From assembly GCF_003386535.1 (NCBI RefSeq), contig NZ_QTTN01000018.1, forward strand, positions 60,360 through 124,359: a DNA stretch of 64,000 nucleotides. The letters are read 5' to 3'. Within the stretch, counting starts at the first letter, position 1; the number at the start of each line of letters is the position of its first letter. The position numbers and the translations under genes were made by a program. Source of the DNA: Paenibacillus taihuensis (GTDB lineage Bacteria > Bacillota > Bacilli > Paenibacillales > Paenibacillaceae). Under the pieces are notes generated by a model. It was given only the letters and a program-made list of their open reading frames with translations. It did not search any database and was not told the DNA's origin. This document shows positions 53,529 to 62,093 of this stretch, piece after piece.

Positions 53529-54593
53529 TTATTTAATTTTCGCTACATTGTCATCGTTGATCTTTGCGATGCCATCAGGGATCTTAGCATAGAATAGCGG
53601 CTCCGAATATTGCTGGCCATCTCGGTATACCCACTTGATTAGATCCGTAATTACTTGCTTCTTCGTTGCGTCAGCGTAATTTGTATTCAGAAGCGCCCAG
53701 CTAATGCCAACGATGCCGTATGCCTTCTCCCCTGCTTTTTCTACAATGGAGACACGTGTATCTGCCGGCATGTTTTGAGCTGCATCATCAGCTGCGATCG
53801 TAGCTGCCTCGAGAGATGGATAAACGAACTTTCCGTCTTTGTTACGCAGCTGAGCGTAATTGATATGATTGTTTTCTGCATACGCAAGTTCCGCGTAACC
53901 GATGGAACCAGGTGTCTGCTTTACTTGCCCAGCAACACCCTCATTGCCTTTACCGCCAACCCCAACTGGGAACTGTACGGATTTACCTTGTCCAACTTTC
54001 TCCTTCCACTCCGGGCTAACCGTGCTGAGGTAGTCCGTAAAGATCGCGGTTGTGCCGCTACCGTCGGAACGATACACAGGAGTAATCTCTAGATCCGGAA
54101 GGTTCAAATCTGGGTTATCGGCTTTTAGTTTCGGGTCGTTCCACTTTTTAATTGTTCCTAAGTAAATATCAGATATCGTTTCTTGAGTTAACTTGAGACC
54201 TTTATCGACACCATCAATATTGTAAATAATTGCTTCAGCGCCTACAGTAACCGGGATGTGTACAACACCATTCTTCACTGCACCGATTTCCTCATCTGAC
54301 ATGAAGGCATCAGAAGCCGCGAAATCGATAGTTCCTTCTGTGAGTTGTTTCACGCCGCCACCGGAACCGATGGATTGATAATTGATCTTGATTTCTGGAT
54401 GAAGTTTGTTATATTCGGAGAACATTTTAGAGAACAATGGGTTAACGAATGTTGAACCTGCGGCAGTAATTGTAATTTCCTTTGAGGATGAAGAATTATC
54501 CGAAGTTTCACCTTGATTTGAACCACAAGCAGAAACTACAACTGTCATTGCTGCCACCATTCCGATAGAAAACCACTTCCATTTTTTTGACAC
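53529..54593 (-). CDS. pstS: Phosphate-binding lipoprotein PstS
   Basis: A 354-residue lipoprotein: lipobox VVSAC, then ITITAAGSTFVNPLFSKMFS, YQSIGSGGGVKQLTEGTIDF, ITPVYRSDGSGTTAIFTDYL and GVAGQVKQTPGSIGYAELAY, all phosphate-binding motifs of PstS. It is the first gene of pstSCAB. PstS proteins discriminate phosphate from arsenate, which fits a role in keeping phosphate uptake going under arsenate stress (inference). Confidence 0.95.
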   Translation of the reverse strand: MSKKWKWFSIGMVAAMTVVVSACGSNQGETSDNSSSSKEITITAAGSTFVNPLFSKMFSEYNKLHPEIKINYQSIGSGGGVKQLTEGTIDFAASDAFMSDEEIGAVKNGVVHIPVTVGAEAIIYNIDGVDKGLKLTQETISDIYLGTIKKWNDPKLKADNPDLNLPDLEITPVYRSDGSGTTAIFTDYLSTVSPEWKEKVGQGKSVQFPVGVGGKGNEGVAGQVKQTPGSIGYAELAYAENNHINYAQLRNKDGKFVYPSLEAATIAADDAAQNMPADTRVSIVEKAGEKAYGIVGISWALLNTNYADATKKQVITDLIKWVYRDGQQYSEPLFYAKIPDGIAKINDDNVAKIK

Positions 54594-54650
54594 TACTTCC
54601 CACTCCTTGTTTGTATATTAGTACATGATAATATCTCGATGCATTCCCAA

Positions 54651-54692
54651 TGTTAGAGCTCAATTGTTTTCACAATGTTAACGAAATGTCAT
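54651..54692 (-). promoter_or_regulatory. Possible PhoP box upstream of pstS
   Basis: On the minus strand, hexamers ATGACA, TTAACA and AAAACA start at 11-bp spacing (54,687, 54,676, 54,665 on the plus strand), followed by CTAACA. This fits the TTAACA repeats at 11-bp spacing bound by PhoP in Bacillus. Confidence 0.5.
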
Positions 54693-54703
54693 CCAAACAT
54701 TAA

Positions 54704-54719
54704 ATTAGTGATCACTAAT
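54704..54719. promoter_or_regulatory. Perfect 16-bp palindrome between pstS and arsR
   Basis: ATTAGTGATCACTAAT lies in the divergent pstS/arsR spacer between the PhoP-type repeats and the ars promoter. It could serve either gene. Confidence 0.4.
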
Positions 54720-54726
54720 ATAACGC

Positions 54727-54756
54727 TTTACTTATATAAGTGACGGTGAGTATAAT
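54727..54756 (+). promoter_or_regulatory. Promoter and ArsR operator of the right ars operon
   Basis: TTTACT (54,727-54,732) and TATAAT (54,751-54,756) are 18 bp apart. The palindrome ACTTATATAAGT (54,730-54,741) overlaps the -35 box and is a likely ArsR site. Confidence 0.65.
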
Positions 54757-54800
54757 ACATAGTGAAATAAGATACTAAGCCCGAAAGGAGTGTAACTTAA

Positions 54801-55115
54801 TTGGAATCGATTGAAGAAATATCAGAATCCCTTAAACTTTTGTCTGATAAAACGCGACTAACCATACTCGCCTTATTGAAGCATAAGGACATGTGCGTAT
54901 GCGATATCGTTGAAATTCTCAAGACAACACAACCTAATGTAAGCCAACACCTGAAAAAATTAAAAACTGGTGGGATCATCAATGAAACACGTCGAAGCCA
55001 GTGGATTTACTACTCTTTAAACGTGGAAGATAAGCTGATTTTAAAACAAATCATTGACCAGCTTCCTTCTATGCAGGAACAAATCAATAACTCAAATACA
55101 ACCGTCTGCACTTAA
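54801..55115 (+). CDS. arsR: ArsR family repressor (right arsB operon)
   Basis: A 104-residue repressor starting at TTG 54801 with AAAGGAG ten bases upstream. Motifs: [54 protein letters not shown] and [14 protein letters not shown]. It is the counterpart of the ArsR at 35,674. First gene of a six-gene plus-strand operon. Confidence 0.93.
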   Translation: MESIEEISESLKLLSDKTRLTILALLKHKDMCVCDIVEILKTTQPNVSQHLKKLKTGGIINETRRSQWIYYSLNVEDKLILKQIIDQLPSMQEQINNSNTTVCT

Positions 55116-55129
55116 CCAGGAGGGCAAAC

Positions 55130-56575
55130 ATGCTCGCGATTGCATCGATTATTTTCCTCATTACCTTAGTTTTTGTTATTTGGCAGCCGAAAGGCTTGAA
55201 CATCGGTTGGTCTGCATGCGGCGGCGCTATCATTGCTTTGATCTTTGGTGTCGTAGATTTTCACGATGTATGGGATGTAACTCAAATTGTATGGAATGCA
55301 ACACTTGCCTTCGTTGCTGTTATCTTGATTTCACTTATTCTTGATGAAATTGGATTTTTTGAGTGGGCAGCGCTTCATATGGCCCGCTTTGCAAGAGGGA
55401 ACGGTCTTCTAATGTTTGTTTACGTCATTCTGTTAGGAGCTGCCGTTGCGGCATTCTTCGCAAATGATGGTGCAGCACTTATTCTAACGCCGATCGTTCT
55501 GGCAATGGTCCGCGCACTAAAATTTGATGACCGAATGATTTTACCGTTTATCATGGCTAGCGGTTTTATCGCAGATACGACGTCACTGCCGCTTGTCGTG
55601 AGTAATCTTGTAAATATCGTCTCAGCTGATTATTTCGGCATCGGATTCGTTGAATATGCCAGCAGAATGATTATTCCGAATTTGTTTTCACTTCTGGCGA
55701 GCCTTCTCGTCTTGTACTTATTCTTCCGCAAGAGCATACCGAGCAACTATGATTTAAATAATCTTAAAAAGCCGGCTGATGCCATTAAGGACAAAAAGCT
55801 TTTCCGACTTTCATGGATTATTCTGGCCGTACTCTTAGTTGCTTATCTTGTAAGTCAGTTCATTCACGTGCCCGTTTCTGTTATTGCTGGTATCGTTGCG
55901 ATTTTGTTTATTATTGCGGCACGCCGCAGTCCAGCTATTCATACCTGGAAGCTTGTTAAGGGCGCTCCATGGGCCGTCGTAGTTTTCTCGATTGGCATGT
56001 ATGTAGTTGTTTATGGACTTCGAAACGTTGGTTTGACAGACTCTTTAGGAGACGTCATTCAATGGATTTCTGATCAAGGATTATTCTTATCTACAATTGG
56101 TACTGGTTTCCTTGCAGCAATCCTGTCATCCATCATGAACAATATGCCAACTGTCATGATTGACGCGCTTGCAATCAAAGGGACAGATACCGCTGGTGTA
56201 ATTCGTGAATCACTTGTATACGCGAATGTAATCGGTAGTGACTTAGGACCGAAAATCACTCCAATTGGTTCCCTTGCAACACTTCTATGGCTCCATGTGT
56301 TATCCCGTAAAGATGTTAAAATCTCTTGGGGTAACTACTTTAAAACAGGCATCGTGTTGACCGTTCCAACGCTCTTCATCACGCTGACCGGCTTATATCT
56401 ATGGCTTCACTTGATTCATTCGACAACTCTGAATGTATGGATAATGATTGCGATCATTGCAGTCATCGTCGTATTAATTGCAATGTTACTAAAAGCTATC
56501 TTCCCTTCAAGGAACAATAGTGACTTAAATGGAGTAGTAGAAATCAAACAATTTCAAGATAAGGGAGATCACTAA
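55130..56575 (+). CDS. arsB: Arsenite efflux transporter ArsB (second copy)
   Basis: A 481-residue transporter matching the 34,210-35,655 copy along its whole length, with changes mainly in the C-terminal tail and a few loops (for example [20 protein letters not shown]). The family motifs [18 protein letters not shown] and [14 protein letters not shown] are intact. AGGAGGG precedes the ATG. Confidence 0.95.
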   Translation: MLAIASIIFLITLVFVIWQPKGLNIGWSACGGAIIALIFGVVDFHDVWDVTQIVWNATLAFVAVILISLILDEIGFFEWAALHMARFARGNGLLMFVYVILLGAAVAAFFANDGAALILTPIVLAMVRALKFDDRMILPFIMASGFIADTTSLPLVVSNLVNIVSADYFGIGFVEYASRMIIPNLFSLLASLLVLYLFFRKSIPSNYDLNNLKKPADAIKDKKLFRLSWIILAVLLVAYLVSQFIHVPVSVIAGIVAILFIIAARRSPAIHTWKLVKGAPWAVVVFSIGMYVVVYGLRNVGLTDSLGDVIQWISDQGLFLSTIGTGFLAAILSSIMNNMPTVMIDALAIKGTDTAGVIRESLVYANVIGSDLGPKITPIGSLATLLWLHVLSRKDVKISWGNYFKTGIVLTVPTLFITLTGLYLWLHLIHSTTLNVWIMIAIIAVIVVLIAMLLKAIFPSRNNSDLNGVVEIKQFQDKGDH

Positions 56576-56577
56576 TC

Positions 56578-57003
56578 ATGACTAACAAACCGCTTGTTTA
56601 CTTTCTCTGTACTGGAAACTCTTGCCGTAGCCAAATCGCTGATGGCTTCTTGAATGCCCTCGGTGGAGATAAGTACGAAGTGAAAAGTGCCGGCCTCGAA
56701 GCACATGGACTAAATCCACGTGCGGTTCAAACCATGAAGGAAGCTGGCATCGATATTTCGAATAACACCTCGGACGTCATTGACCCTGAGATCTTAAAAG
56801 AAGCAGACTACATCATCACACTCTGTGGTCACGCTGATGAAAACTGTCCGGTAGTAAGAAACGATAAGGCTCAAAGATGGCACTGGGGCTTTGATGATCC
56901 TGCTAAAGCAACAGGAACGGAAGAAGAAATTACGGCTAAGTTCCGGGAAGTTCGCGAGTCCATCAAAGATCGTATCGCGCAGTTCGTGAAAGAAGGCAAA
57001 TAA
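56578..57003 (+). CDS. arsC: Arsenate reductase, thioredoxin-coupled (second copy)
   Basis: A 141-residue ArsC with Cys11 ([17 protein letters not shown]), Cys83 and Cys90 ([12 protein letters not shown]). Nearly the same as the 33,785-34,210 copy. It follows arsB by two bases and precedes a thioredoxin reductase gene, which would supply its reducing power. Confidence 0.95.
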   Translation: MTNKPLVYFLCTGNSCRSQIADGFLNALGGDKYEVKSAGLEAHGLNPRAVQTMKEAGIDISNNTSDVIDPEILKEADYIITLCGHADENCPVVRNDKAQRWHWGFDDPAKATGTEEEITAKFREVRESIKDRIAQFVKEGK

Positions 57004-57021
57004 TTTTCAGGAGATGGGAAA

Positions 57022-57978
57022 ATGTATAAAGCCATTATTATTGGTACAGGACCAGCTGGCTTAACGGCTGCCATCTACCTTGCACGTGCCAACTTGAATC
57101 CATTGGTTATCGAAGGACCGGAGCCAGGCGGCCAGTTGACGACAACAACGGAAGTAGAAAATTTTCCAGGTTTCCCGGAAGGTATTATGGGTCCCGATCT
57201 GATGGCTAATATGCGCAAACAGGCTGAGCGGTTCGGCGCGGAATTCCGCACCGGATGGGTAAATTCGGTTGACACGTCAAAGCGTCCGTTTACGCTTCAT
57301 GTTGAAGGCCAAGGTAGTCTGCAGGCGGAGGCACTCATTATTTCGACCGGCGCTTCGGCGAAATATCTCGGAATTCCGAATGAACGCGAGAACGTCGGAC
57401 GAGGCGTTAGCACCTGTGCCACCTGCGACGGCTTCTTCTTCCGCGGCAAAAAGATTATCGTTGTCGGCGGGGGAGACTCGGCCATGGAGGAAGCCATCTT
57501 CTTAACGAGGTTTGCCACTGAGGTTGTCCTGGTTCACCGCCGCGAGGAACTGCGCGCATCAAAGATCATGCAGGACCGCGCAAGCGAAAACAATAAAATC
57601 ACAATGGCCCTAAACCGCACTCCGCTAGAAGTGGTTGCAAGCGATCAAGGCGTAACTGGGCTGAAGGTTCGTAACAACGAAACCGGCGAAGAAGAGATTA
57701 TTGAGACGAACGGGATCTTCGTCGCGATCGGTCATACGCCGAACACGAAGTTTCTCGGCGGTCAGCTTGAGACCGACGAGACGGGGTATCTGATCGTCAA
57801 AGCCGGGACGACGGAGACGAGCGTTCCTGGTATCTTCGCCTGCGGTGATGTTCAAGATCAGAAATACCGCCAAGCTATAACGGCAGCTGGTTCGGGTTGT
57901 ATGGCCTCGCTGGACTGCGAAAAGTACCTCGAATTGCCTATGGCCCATGACTTGAGTTTATCTGTATCGGAGGGATAA
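57022..57978 (+). CDS. trxB: Thioredoxin reductase-like flavoprotein
   Basis: A 318-residue TrxB: FAD motif IIGTGPAGLTAAIYLARANL, redox pair in STCATCDGFFFRGKK (CATC), NADPH motif IVVGGGDSAMEEAIFL and C-terminal GIFACGDVQDQKYRQAITAA. It reduces thioredoxin, which recycles ArsC. The gene is GC-richer than arsB and arsC on either side, so it was probably added from a different source. TrxB genes are known in some ars operons. Confidence 0.93.
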   Translation: MYKAIIIGTGPAGLTAAIYLARANLNPLVIEGPEPGGQLTTTTEVENFPGFPEGIMGPDLMANMRKQAERFGAEFRTGWVNSVDTSKRPFTLHVEGQGSLQAEALIISTGASAKYLGIPNERENVGRGVSTCATCDGFFFRGKKIIVVGGGDSAMEEAIFLTRFATEVVLVHRREELRASKIMQDRASENNKITMALNRTPLEVVASDQGVTGLKVRNNETGEEEIIETNGIFVAIGHTPNTKFLGGQLETDETGYLIVKAGTTETSVPGIFACGDVQDQKYRQAITAAGSGCMASLDCEKYLELPMAHDLSLSVSEG

Positions 57979-57980
57979 CC

Positions 57981-58436
57981 ATGATCAAAAGAATGCATGT
58001 GGCAGTAAACTGCATCGACCTTCAAAAGTCGCTTGATTTTTATAAAGCTTTTTTTGGAACCGAGCCGACTAAAGTGAAAGATAATTACGCAAAATTTGAG
58101 TTGGACGATCCTGCACTCCACTTCTCATTAAACGTACGCCCTTTTGAGAAGAAAGGCGTTCTCAATCACTTAGGCTTCCAAGTTAATAATACGGAAGAAG
58201 TTCTTGCTATCGGGGAACGACTCCGCCAGTCAGGACTGCTACTAATTGATGAGATGAACACTACATGCTGCTACGCTGTTCAGGACAAAGTTTGGGTATA
58301 CGATCCGGACGGAAATGCATGGGAAATTTTCTATACCAAAGAGGATTCCGAGTTCGAATCGGCTGAAGAATCCAGAGATATCTCTCTTTGTTGCGCTCCT
58401 CCACCATCACCAACATTTAAGAAAACTTTGTTCTAA
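57981..58436 (+). CDS. arsI: ArsI-type C-As lyase (second copy)
   Basis: A 151-residue VOC protein with MHVAVNCIDLQKSLDFYKAF, His in GVLNHLGFQV, the cysteine pair MNTTCCYAVQDKVWV and Glu in AWEIFYTKEDSEF. Paralog of the 37,049-37,525 protein. It starts two bases after the trxB stop. Confidence 0.9.
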   Translation: MIKRMHVAVNCIDLQKSLDFYKAFFGTEPTKVKDNYAKFELDDPALHFSLNVRPFEKKGVLNHLGFQVNNTEEVLAIGERLRQSGLLLIDEMNTTCCYAVQDKVWVYDPDGNAWEIFYTKEDSEFESAEESRDISLCCAPPPSPTFKKTLF

Positions 58437-58455
58437 AGTATAGGAGATATTCATT

Positions 58456-58890
58456 ATGACTAACAACTTTCATGCTCTGGTTGAAGATAAGATCTTTATG
58501 GGCGGCGCTGCCGATGTTCCAGCAATGATAACGGAAGCACATTGTGACGTGATCGTTGATTTGCGTGAAGAAGCAGCTGACAATCAAGATTCGGATCCAA
58601 ACGTCACAAGAGTTCAGGTACCTATCGGGGATAATGCTGAAACTCCTCAAGAAGATATGTTCAAACAAGCCATTTCAATTATTGCCGATGCTTACAAAAG
58701 CGGCAAAAGAGTTGGTTTCCACTGCGGCGGAGGTAAAGGCAGGACTGGTACTGTCGCTATAGGCACTTTAATCGAGCTGGGTCTGGCTGATTCAATTGAA
58801 GAAGCAGAAACGAAGGCAAAGAGTATCCGTCCGATCATCAACATCCGTGAGCCACAACGAGATGCTTTGAAAAAGCTCTATAATAAGTGA
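58456..58890 (+). CDS. Dual-specificity/CDKN3-like protein phosphatase in the ars operon
   Basis: A 144-residue Cys-based phosphatase: MTNNFHALVEDKIFMGGAAD, then the active-site loop GFHCGGGKGRTGTVAI (Cys90, Arg96, HCX5RTG). A conserved Asp-rich loop precedes it. It is last in the operon before a strong terminator, 19 bases after arsI. Substrate unknown: it may act on a protein or, since Cys-based phosphatases can handle arsenate-like anions, on an arsenic compound (speculative). Confidence 0.75.
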   Translation: MTNNFHALVEDKIFMGGAADVPAMITEAHCDVIVDLREEAADNQDSDPNVTRVQVPIGDNAETPQEDMFKQAISIIADAYKSGKRVGFHCGGGKGRTGTVAIGTLIELGLADSIEEAETKAKSIRPIINIREPQRDALKKLYNK

Positions 58891-58902
58891 ATATAGAACA
58901 GT

Positions 58903-58938
58903 CAAAGAGCCCCAAGCATAATTGCTTGGGGCTCTTTG
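58903..58938. terminator. Terminator of the right ars operon
   Basis: CAAAGAGCCCCAAGCA pairs perfectly with TGCTTGGGGCTCTTTG (16 bp, TAAT loop). It is bidirectional and serves the convergent arsC gene as well. Confidence 0.92.
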
Positions 58939-58961
58939 AGGTTATTCATTCCTATTAGCTA

Positions 58962-59417
58962 TTAAGCCAACAGTTTTTCCAAATCTCCCTTGCCCATTTT
59001 CGACAACTGTTGAATAAACCATTTCATCTTCACATCAATCAAATCGCGCACTACACGAAATTGAAGCATAATTTCCTCTTCACTGCCTTTTGCTTTTGCA
59101 GGGTCGTCAAATCCCCAATGGATCTTTTGCACTCTAGGGGGAAGCGTAGGACAATTATCATCGGCATGACCACACAAAGTGATGATAAGATCCGCCTTCG
59201 CAATTAATGAAAGTGATATCGTATCCGAGGTTTGACTAGCTATGCTAACACCAGCCTCTTCCATCACCTGGACAGCTCTTGGGTTTAAGCCATGTGCCTC
59301 GATACCCGCGCTATAAATCTCAAAGTTCTGGTTATACAAGGTATTGTAGTACTTAGCAAATCCTTCTGCCATCTGGCTTCTGCAAGAATTACCTGTGCAA
59401 AGAAATAACACTACCAT
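58962..59417 (-). CDS. arsC: Arsenate reductase, third ArsC
   Basis: A 151-residue Ars[21 protein letters not shown], then [16 protein letters not shown]. It is more distant from the other two and has a longer C-terminus. ATG 59417 places the P-loop at the usual position; the frame is open upstream with no good ribosome site. It is convergent with the plus-strand ars operon and follows arsN (59,549) on the same strand by 131 bp. Confidence 0.9.
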   Translation of the reverse strand: MVVLFLCTGNSCRSQMAEGFAKYYNTLYNQNFEIYSAGIEAHGLNPRAVQVMEEAGVSIASQTSDTISLSLIAKADLIITLCGHADDNCPTLPPRVQKIHWGFDDPAKAKGSEEEIMLQFRVVRDLIDVKMKWFIQQLSKMGKGDLEKLLA

Positions 59418-59548
59418 TGAATCATCCACGTTTCCACATCCCCATACTTTTGTCCTATTTATAAGTATATAATGATATACAAATATACGGATCACGTTAA
59501 CTGGGTATAAAAGTATTGTGAACATGTGATAGCTATCCTTAAGTCAGT

Positions 59549-60043
59549 TCACAGAAGCTTTTCCATCGCCATAACATCAATATATTTGTTATCAATAACA
59601 CCTTGATTAAAGAAAGTCCCTACCTCTCGATAACCTTTCTTACGGTAAAGCCCTTGACCTTGCCCGTTAAATGGAAAAGTAAAAAGAACAATTTTATAAA
59701 AACCGCTACGTAAAGCAGCCTCTTCAAGTTCAGTTAGGAGTATGCTTCCGATGCCTTTCCCCCTATGTTTTCTTTCAATGTAGATCGATAAATCAGCTAC
59801 ACCATCATAGGCGGAGCGTGGAGAATACTTATTTAAGGATGCCCAGCCTACAATTACATTTCCCTCAAGTGCGACAAGTACAGAATAACGTTCACTGTGG
59901 GCATTGAACCAGTTTTCCATATAGCTCACATCTTTTGGTTCAACTTCTAGAGTCGCAATACGATCTTCGATACCTTGATTGTATATATGTAATATCTCCT
60001 GTATATCCGATGACGTCGCTTTCCTTACGAGTATCTCCGACAT
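59549..60043 (-). CDS. arsN: ArsN-type GNAT N-acetyltransferase (second copy)
   Basis: A 164-residue acetyltransferase: VRKATSSDIQEILHIYNQGI, EDRIATLEVEPKDVSYMENW, CoA loop RKHRGKGIGSILLTELEE and YIDVMAMEKLL at the end. Paralog of 36,570-37,058. ATG 60043 has GGGGAGG upstream. Likely to acetylate arsinothricin or a similar amino-acid analogue. Confidence 0.85.
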   Translation of the reverse strand: MSEILVRKATSSDIQEILHIYNQGIEDRIATLEVEPKDVSYMENWFNAHSERYSVLVALEGNVIVGWASLNKYSPRSAYDGVADLSIYIERKHRGKGIGSILLTELEEAALRSGFYKIVLFTFPFNGQGQGLYRKKGYREVGTFFNQGVIDNKYIDVMAMEKLL

Positions 60044-60099
60044 TGGCTTGCCTCCCCTCTTTCGACTCAATAAGTGCCACAATAGACTTCTTTTGAGGA

Positions 60100-60636
60100 T
60101 TATAACTGCTTAATTTGTAAGCGATACGTTTTCCCGTTATGGTTTTTCATTTCGATACAGATAGATTCTGATAGCTTAAGTACTTCTGACTCCTTCTCAA
60201 ACCGAATGGCTTTCCTTAATACGAGTAAACATATTTGTTTTGCAGGCACATTGATATTCAATGCCTCATCATACTTATTCCAAAACCTCCCCTGTTCTTC
60301 GGTAGTCTTATCATCAGGTGTTATTGAAAATTTAAGCTCATTATTTTTGTTGTAAAAACAAACTTTTATGTCTCTAAAAATCTTACCAACATCGGTACCG
60401 TTATAAATTTCTAATGTAATATCGATTTCACATAAATCTGCTTCTGTTTTTTCAGTATCTATATACTTTACTTCACCATAACTTGTTCTAGTCTCTTTAC
60501 TTATCCCTACCTTTTGTGCGACTAAGAATAGTTTAACCCTGCCCACATTCTTCAGAATATGAGTTACTACTAGTGTTACAACTACACCTAACAATGCACC
60601 AACTATTCCTTCGAATTTTTCAAGAAACTCTATCAC
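60100..60636 (-). CDS. Single-pass membrane protein, unknown
   Basis: A 178-residue protein with one N-terminal membrane helix (IVGALLGVVVTLVVTHIL, residues 11-28) and a soluble C-terminal domain rich in beta strands (LCEIDITLEIYNGTDVGKIF, YRLQIKQL). Start GTG 60636 with GGAGAAA upstream. It lies downstream of the Pycsar-type pair and an unknown gene on the same strand. Not recognised; it may belong to the defence locus. Confidence 0.6.
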   Translation of the reverse strand: MIEFLEKFEGIVGALLGVVVTLVVTHILKNVGRVKLFLVAQKVGISKETRTSYGEVKYIDTEKTEADLCEIDITLEIYNGTDVGKIFRDIKVCFYNKNNELKFSITPDDKTTEEQGRFWNKYDEALNINVPAKQICLLVLRKAIRFEKESEVLKLSESICIEMKNHNGKTYRLQIKQL

Positions 60637-60698
60637 CGAATCGTTTCTCCATTCAAATAAAATGAGTTTTGCGAGCTAATAAGTCCCTTATTGCATAA

Positions 60699-60729
60699 GG
60701 GCAGCCAATCAGTACACTATCGGCTGCCC
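60699..60729. terminator. Hairpin between two unknown genes
   Basis: GGGCAGCC pairs with GGCTGCCC. A T run follows only on the plus strand, but the stem lies just after the 60,797 gene on the minus strand. It probably separates the two transcripts. Confidence 0.45.
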
Positions 60730-60796
60730 CATACTTTTTTGTTGATGTTACATCCCCCGTTAGAGATAATCCAACCTATTTAAGACTACTAAATCA

Positions 60797-61975
60797 CTAT
60801 TCTTCATCAGGGTCAGTTGACTCAACGTCATCAGATTTTATTTCTTCCTGGTTGTTAAGCTTGAAGATTGTCTCATTATCGCCATATCCAAACTGAACGG
60901 TTTTGGGTTCGAAGAAGTGTAAAACATATGCCTTCTCTATCTCGGTTGTAAGAACTACTCGATATTCTCTATACATCAAAATGTTAGGATTTACAGGGGC
61001 TTGGGCTTTGAGAAAGCCAAGCTTCTTACCATTTATGTTCTGGAGCATTAGATTATCGGTTAAGATATTTTCAACTCTAATTTTCCGATCCGTATCATCC
61101 TCCTTCGCCAGTAAAACGAAGAAGCTGTCTCCTTCTGATATTTCACGCAGATCATCAATTGTAATAAAAATAGCTGCGCCATCTCCAGAATTACCAAAGC
61201 CACTTTGCTCTTTGATGGAAATCGTATGATAACGATTTTGCGGCTGATCAGTAACATTGTTCTTTAGGTAGTCCATTACCAAATCGGTTACCGTTTGGAA
61301 CATCATTAATGACATTTTAAAGGAGCTATCTAGTCTTTTGGTCATTTCATCAGCCCCATGCTGACGATCTTTTTTCGAGAAACTAGGAATCTCCTGCTCA
61401 ATTGTTCCATCATTTAATACCAAGGTCGACTGAAGCTCAAGTGTGAATTGATGTTTATTAATATTATTAAAGTCATCAATATACTTATATTCCATAGTTT
61501 GAGCCACTTGCTCTAGATTATCATAAATAGGTTGAAACTCAGTTATACCTTTAAGTCTTTCTCTAACCTGGAAGAAACTCGAATGATTAATATCCAAGAC
61601 TTTTTTCGATAACATCAGTAGCGTCGAGTTAATAAACTGAGCATAACTATCATAAAACGAGTGTAAATAATGAAAGAAGGATCCTACAATCTTCTCAATT
61701 GCATCATCATCCATCAGCGTAGTCCCGAAGTATTCGAGCACAGTTATTGGAAGGGCATTAGTTTTTCCATTCGCGAATAAATCCTTATTCCAATCACTAT
61801 AATTTTCACGACTTTTTTGATTTACGTAGTTAAGAGCCTTAACTTCCAACTCAGCAAGTTGGAGTTTCTTACCTGAGTTTTTCAGGAATTGCAAGGAGTC
61901 TAGTACTTTACTTTCAAAGAGAACTTTTTGATTATCATAGCTAAATATTTTCTCGAAAATTCCATCCTCAATCAT
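60797..61975 (-). CDS. Unknown 392-residue protein next to the Pycsar pair
   Basis: A mostly helical protein with no membrane segment. A central piece, EYKYIDDFNNINKHQFTLEL, resembles the helix with Asn-x-x-Lys-His seen in HEPN-like proteins, but this is weak. The C-terminus is acidic (KSDDVESTDPDEE). GGGGGAG precedes the ATG. It follows the cyclase gene by 118 bp on the same strand. Function unknown; a defence role is suggested only by position. Confidence 0.6.
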   Translation of the reverse strand: MIEDGIFEKIFSYDNQKVLFESKVLDSLQFLKNSGKKLQLAELEVKALNYVNQKSRENYSDWNKDLFANGKTNALPITVLEYFGTTLMDDDAIEKIVGSFFHYLHSFYDSYAQFINSTLLMLSKKVLDINHSSFFQVRERLKGITEFQPIYDNLEQVAQTMEYKYIDDFNNINKHQFTLELQSTLVLNDGTIEQEIPSFSKKDRQHGADEMTKRLDSSFKMSLMMFQTVTDLVMDYLKNNVTDQPQNRYHTISIKEQSGFGNSGDGAAIFITIDDLREISEGDSFFVLLAKEDDTDRKIRVENILTDNLMLQNINGKKLGFLKAQAPVNPNILMYREYRVVLTTEIEKAYVLHFFEPKTVQFGYGDNETIFKLNNQEEIKSDDVESTDPDEE

Positions 61976-62093
61976 ATGTGTCTCCCCCTTACATTATTAA
62001 GCGCTAATTCCTGATAAGACTTCTAGAAGATTGAGTTTTTAATACTCGTGCTTCGTTATGAATCATTCATAGAGCAATAACTTGATCGGTTAA

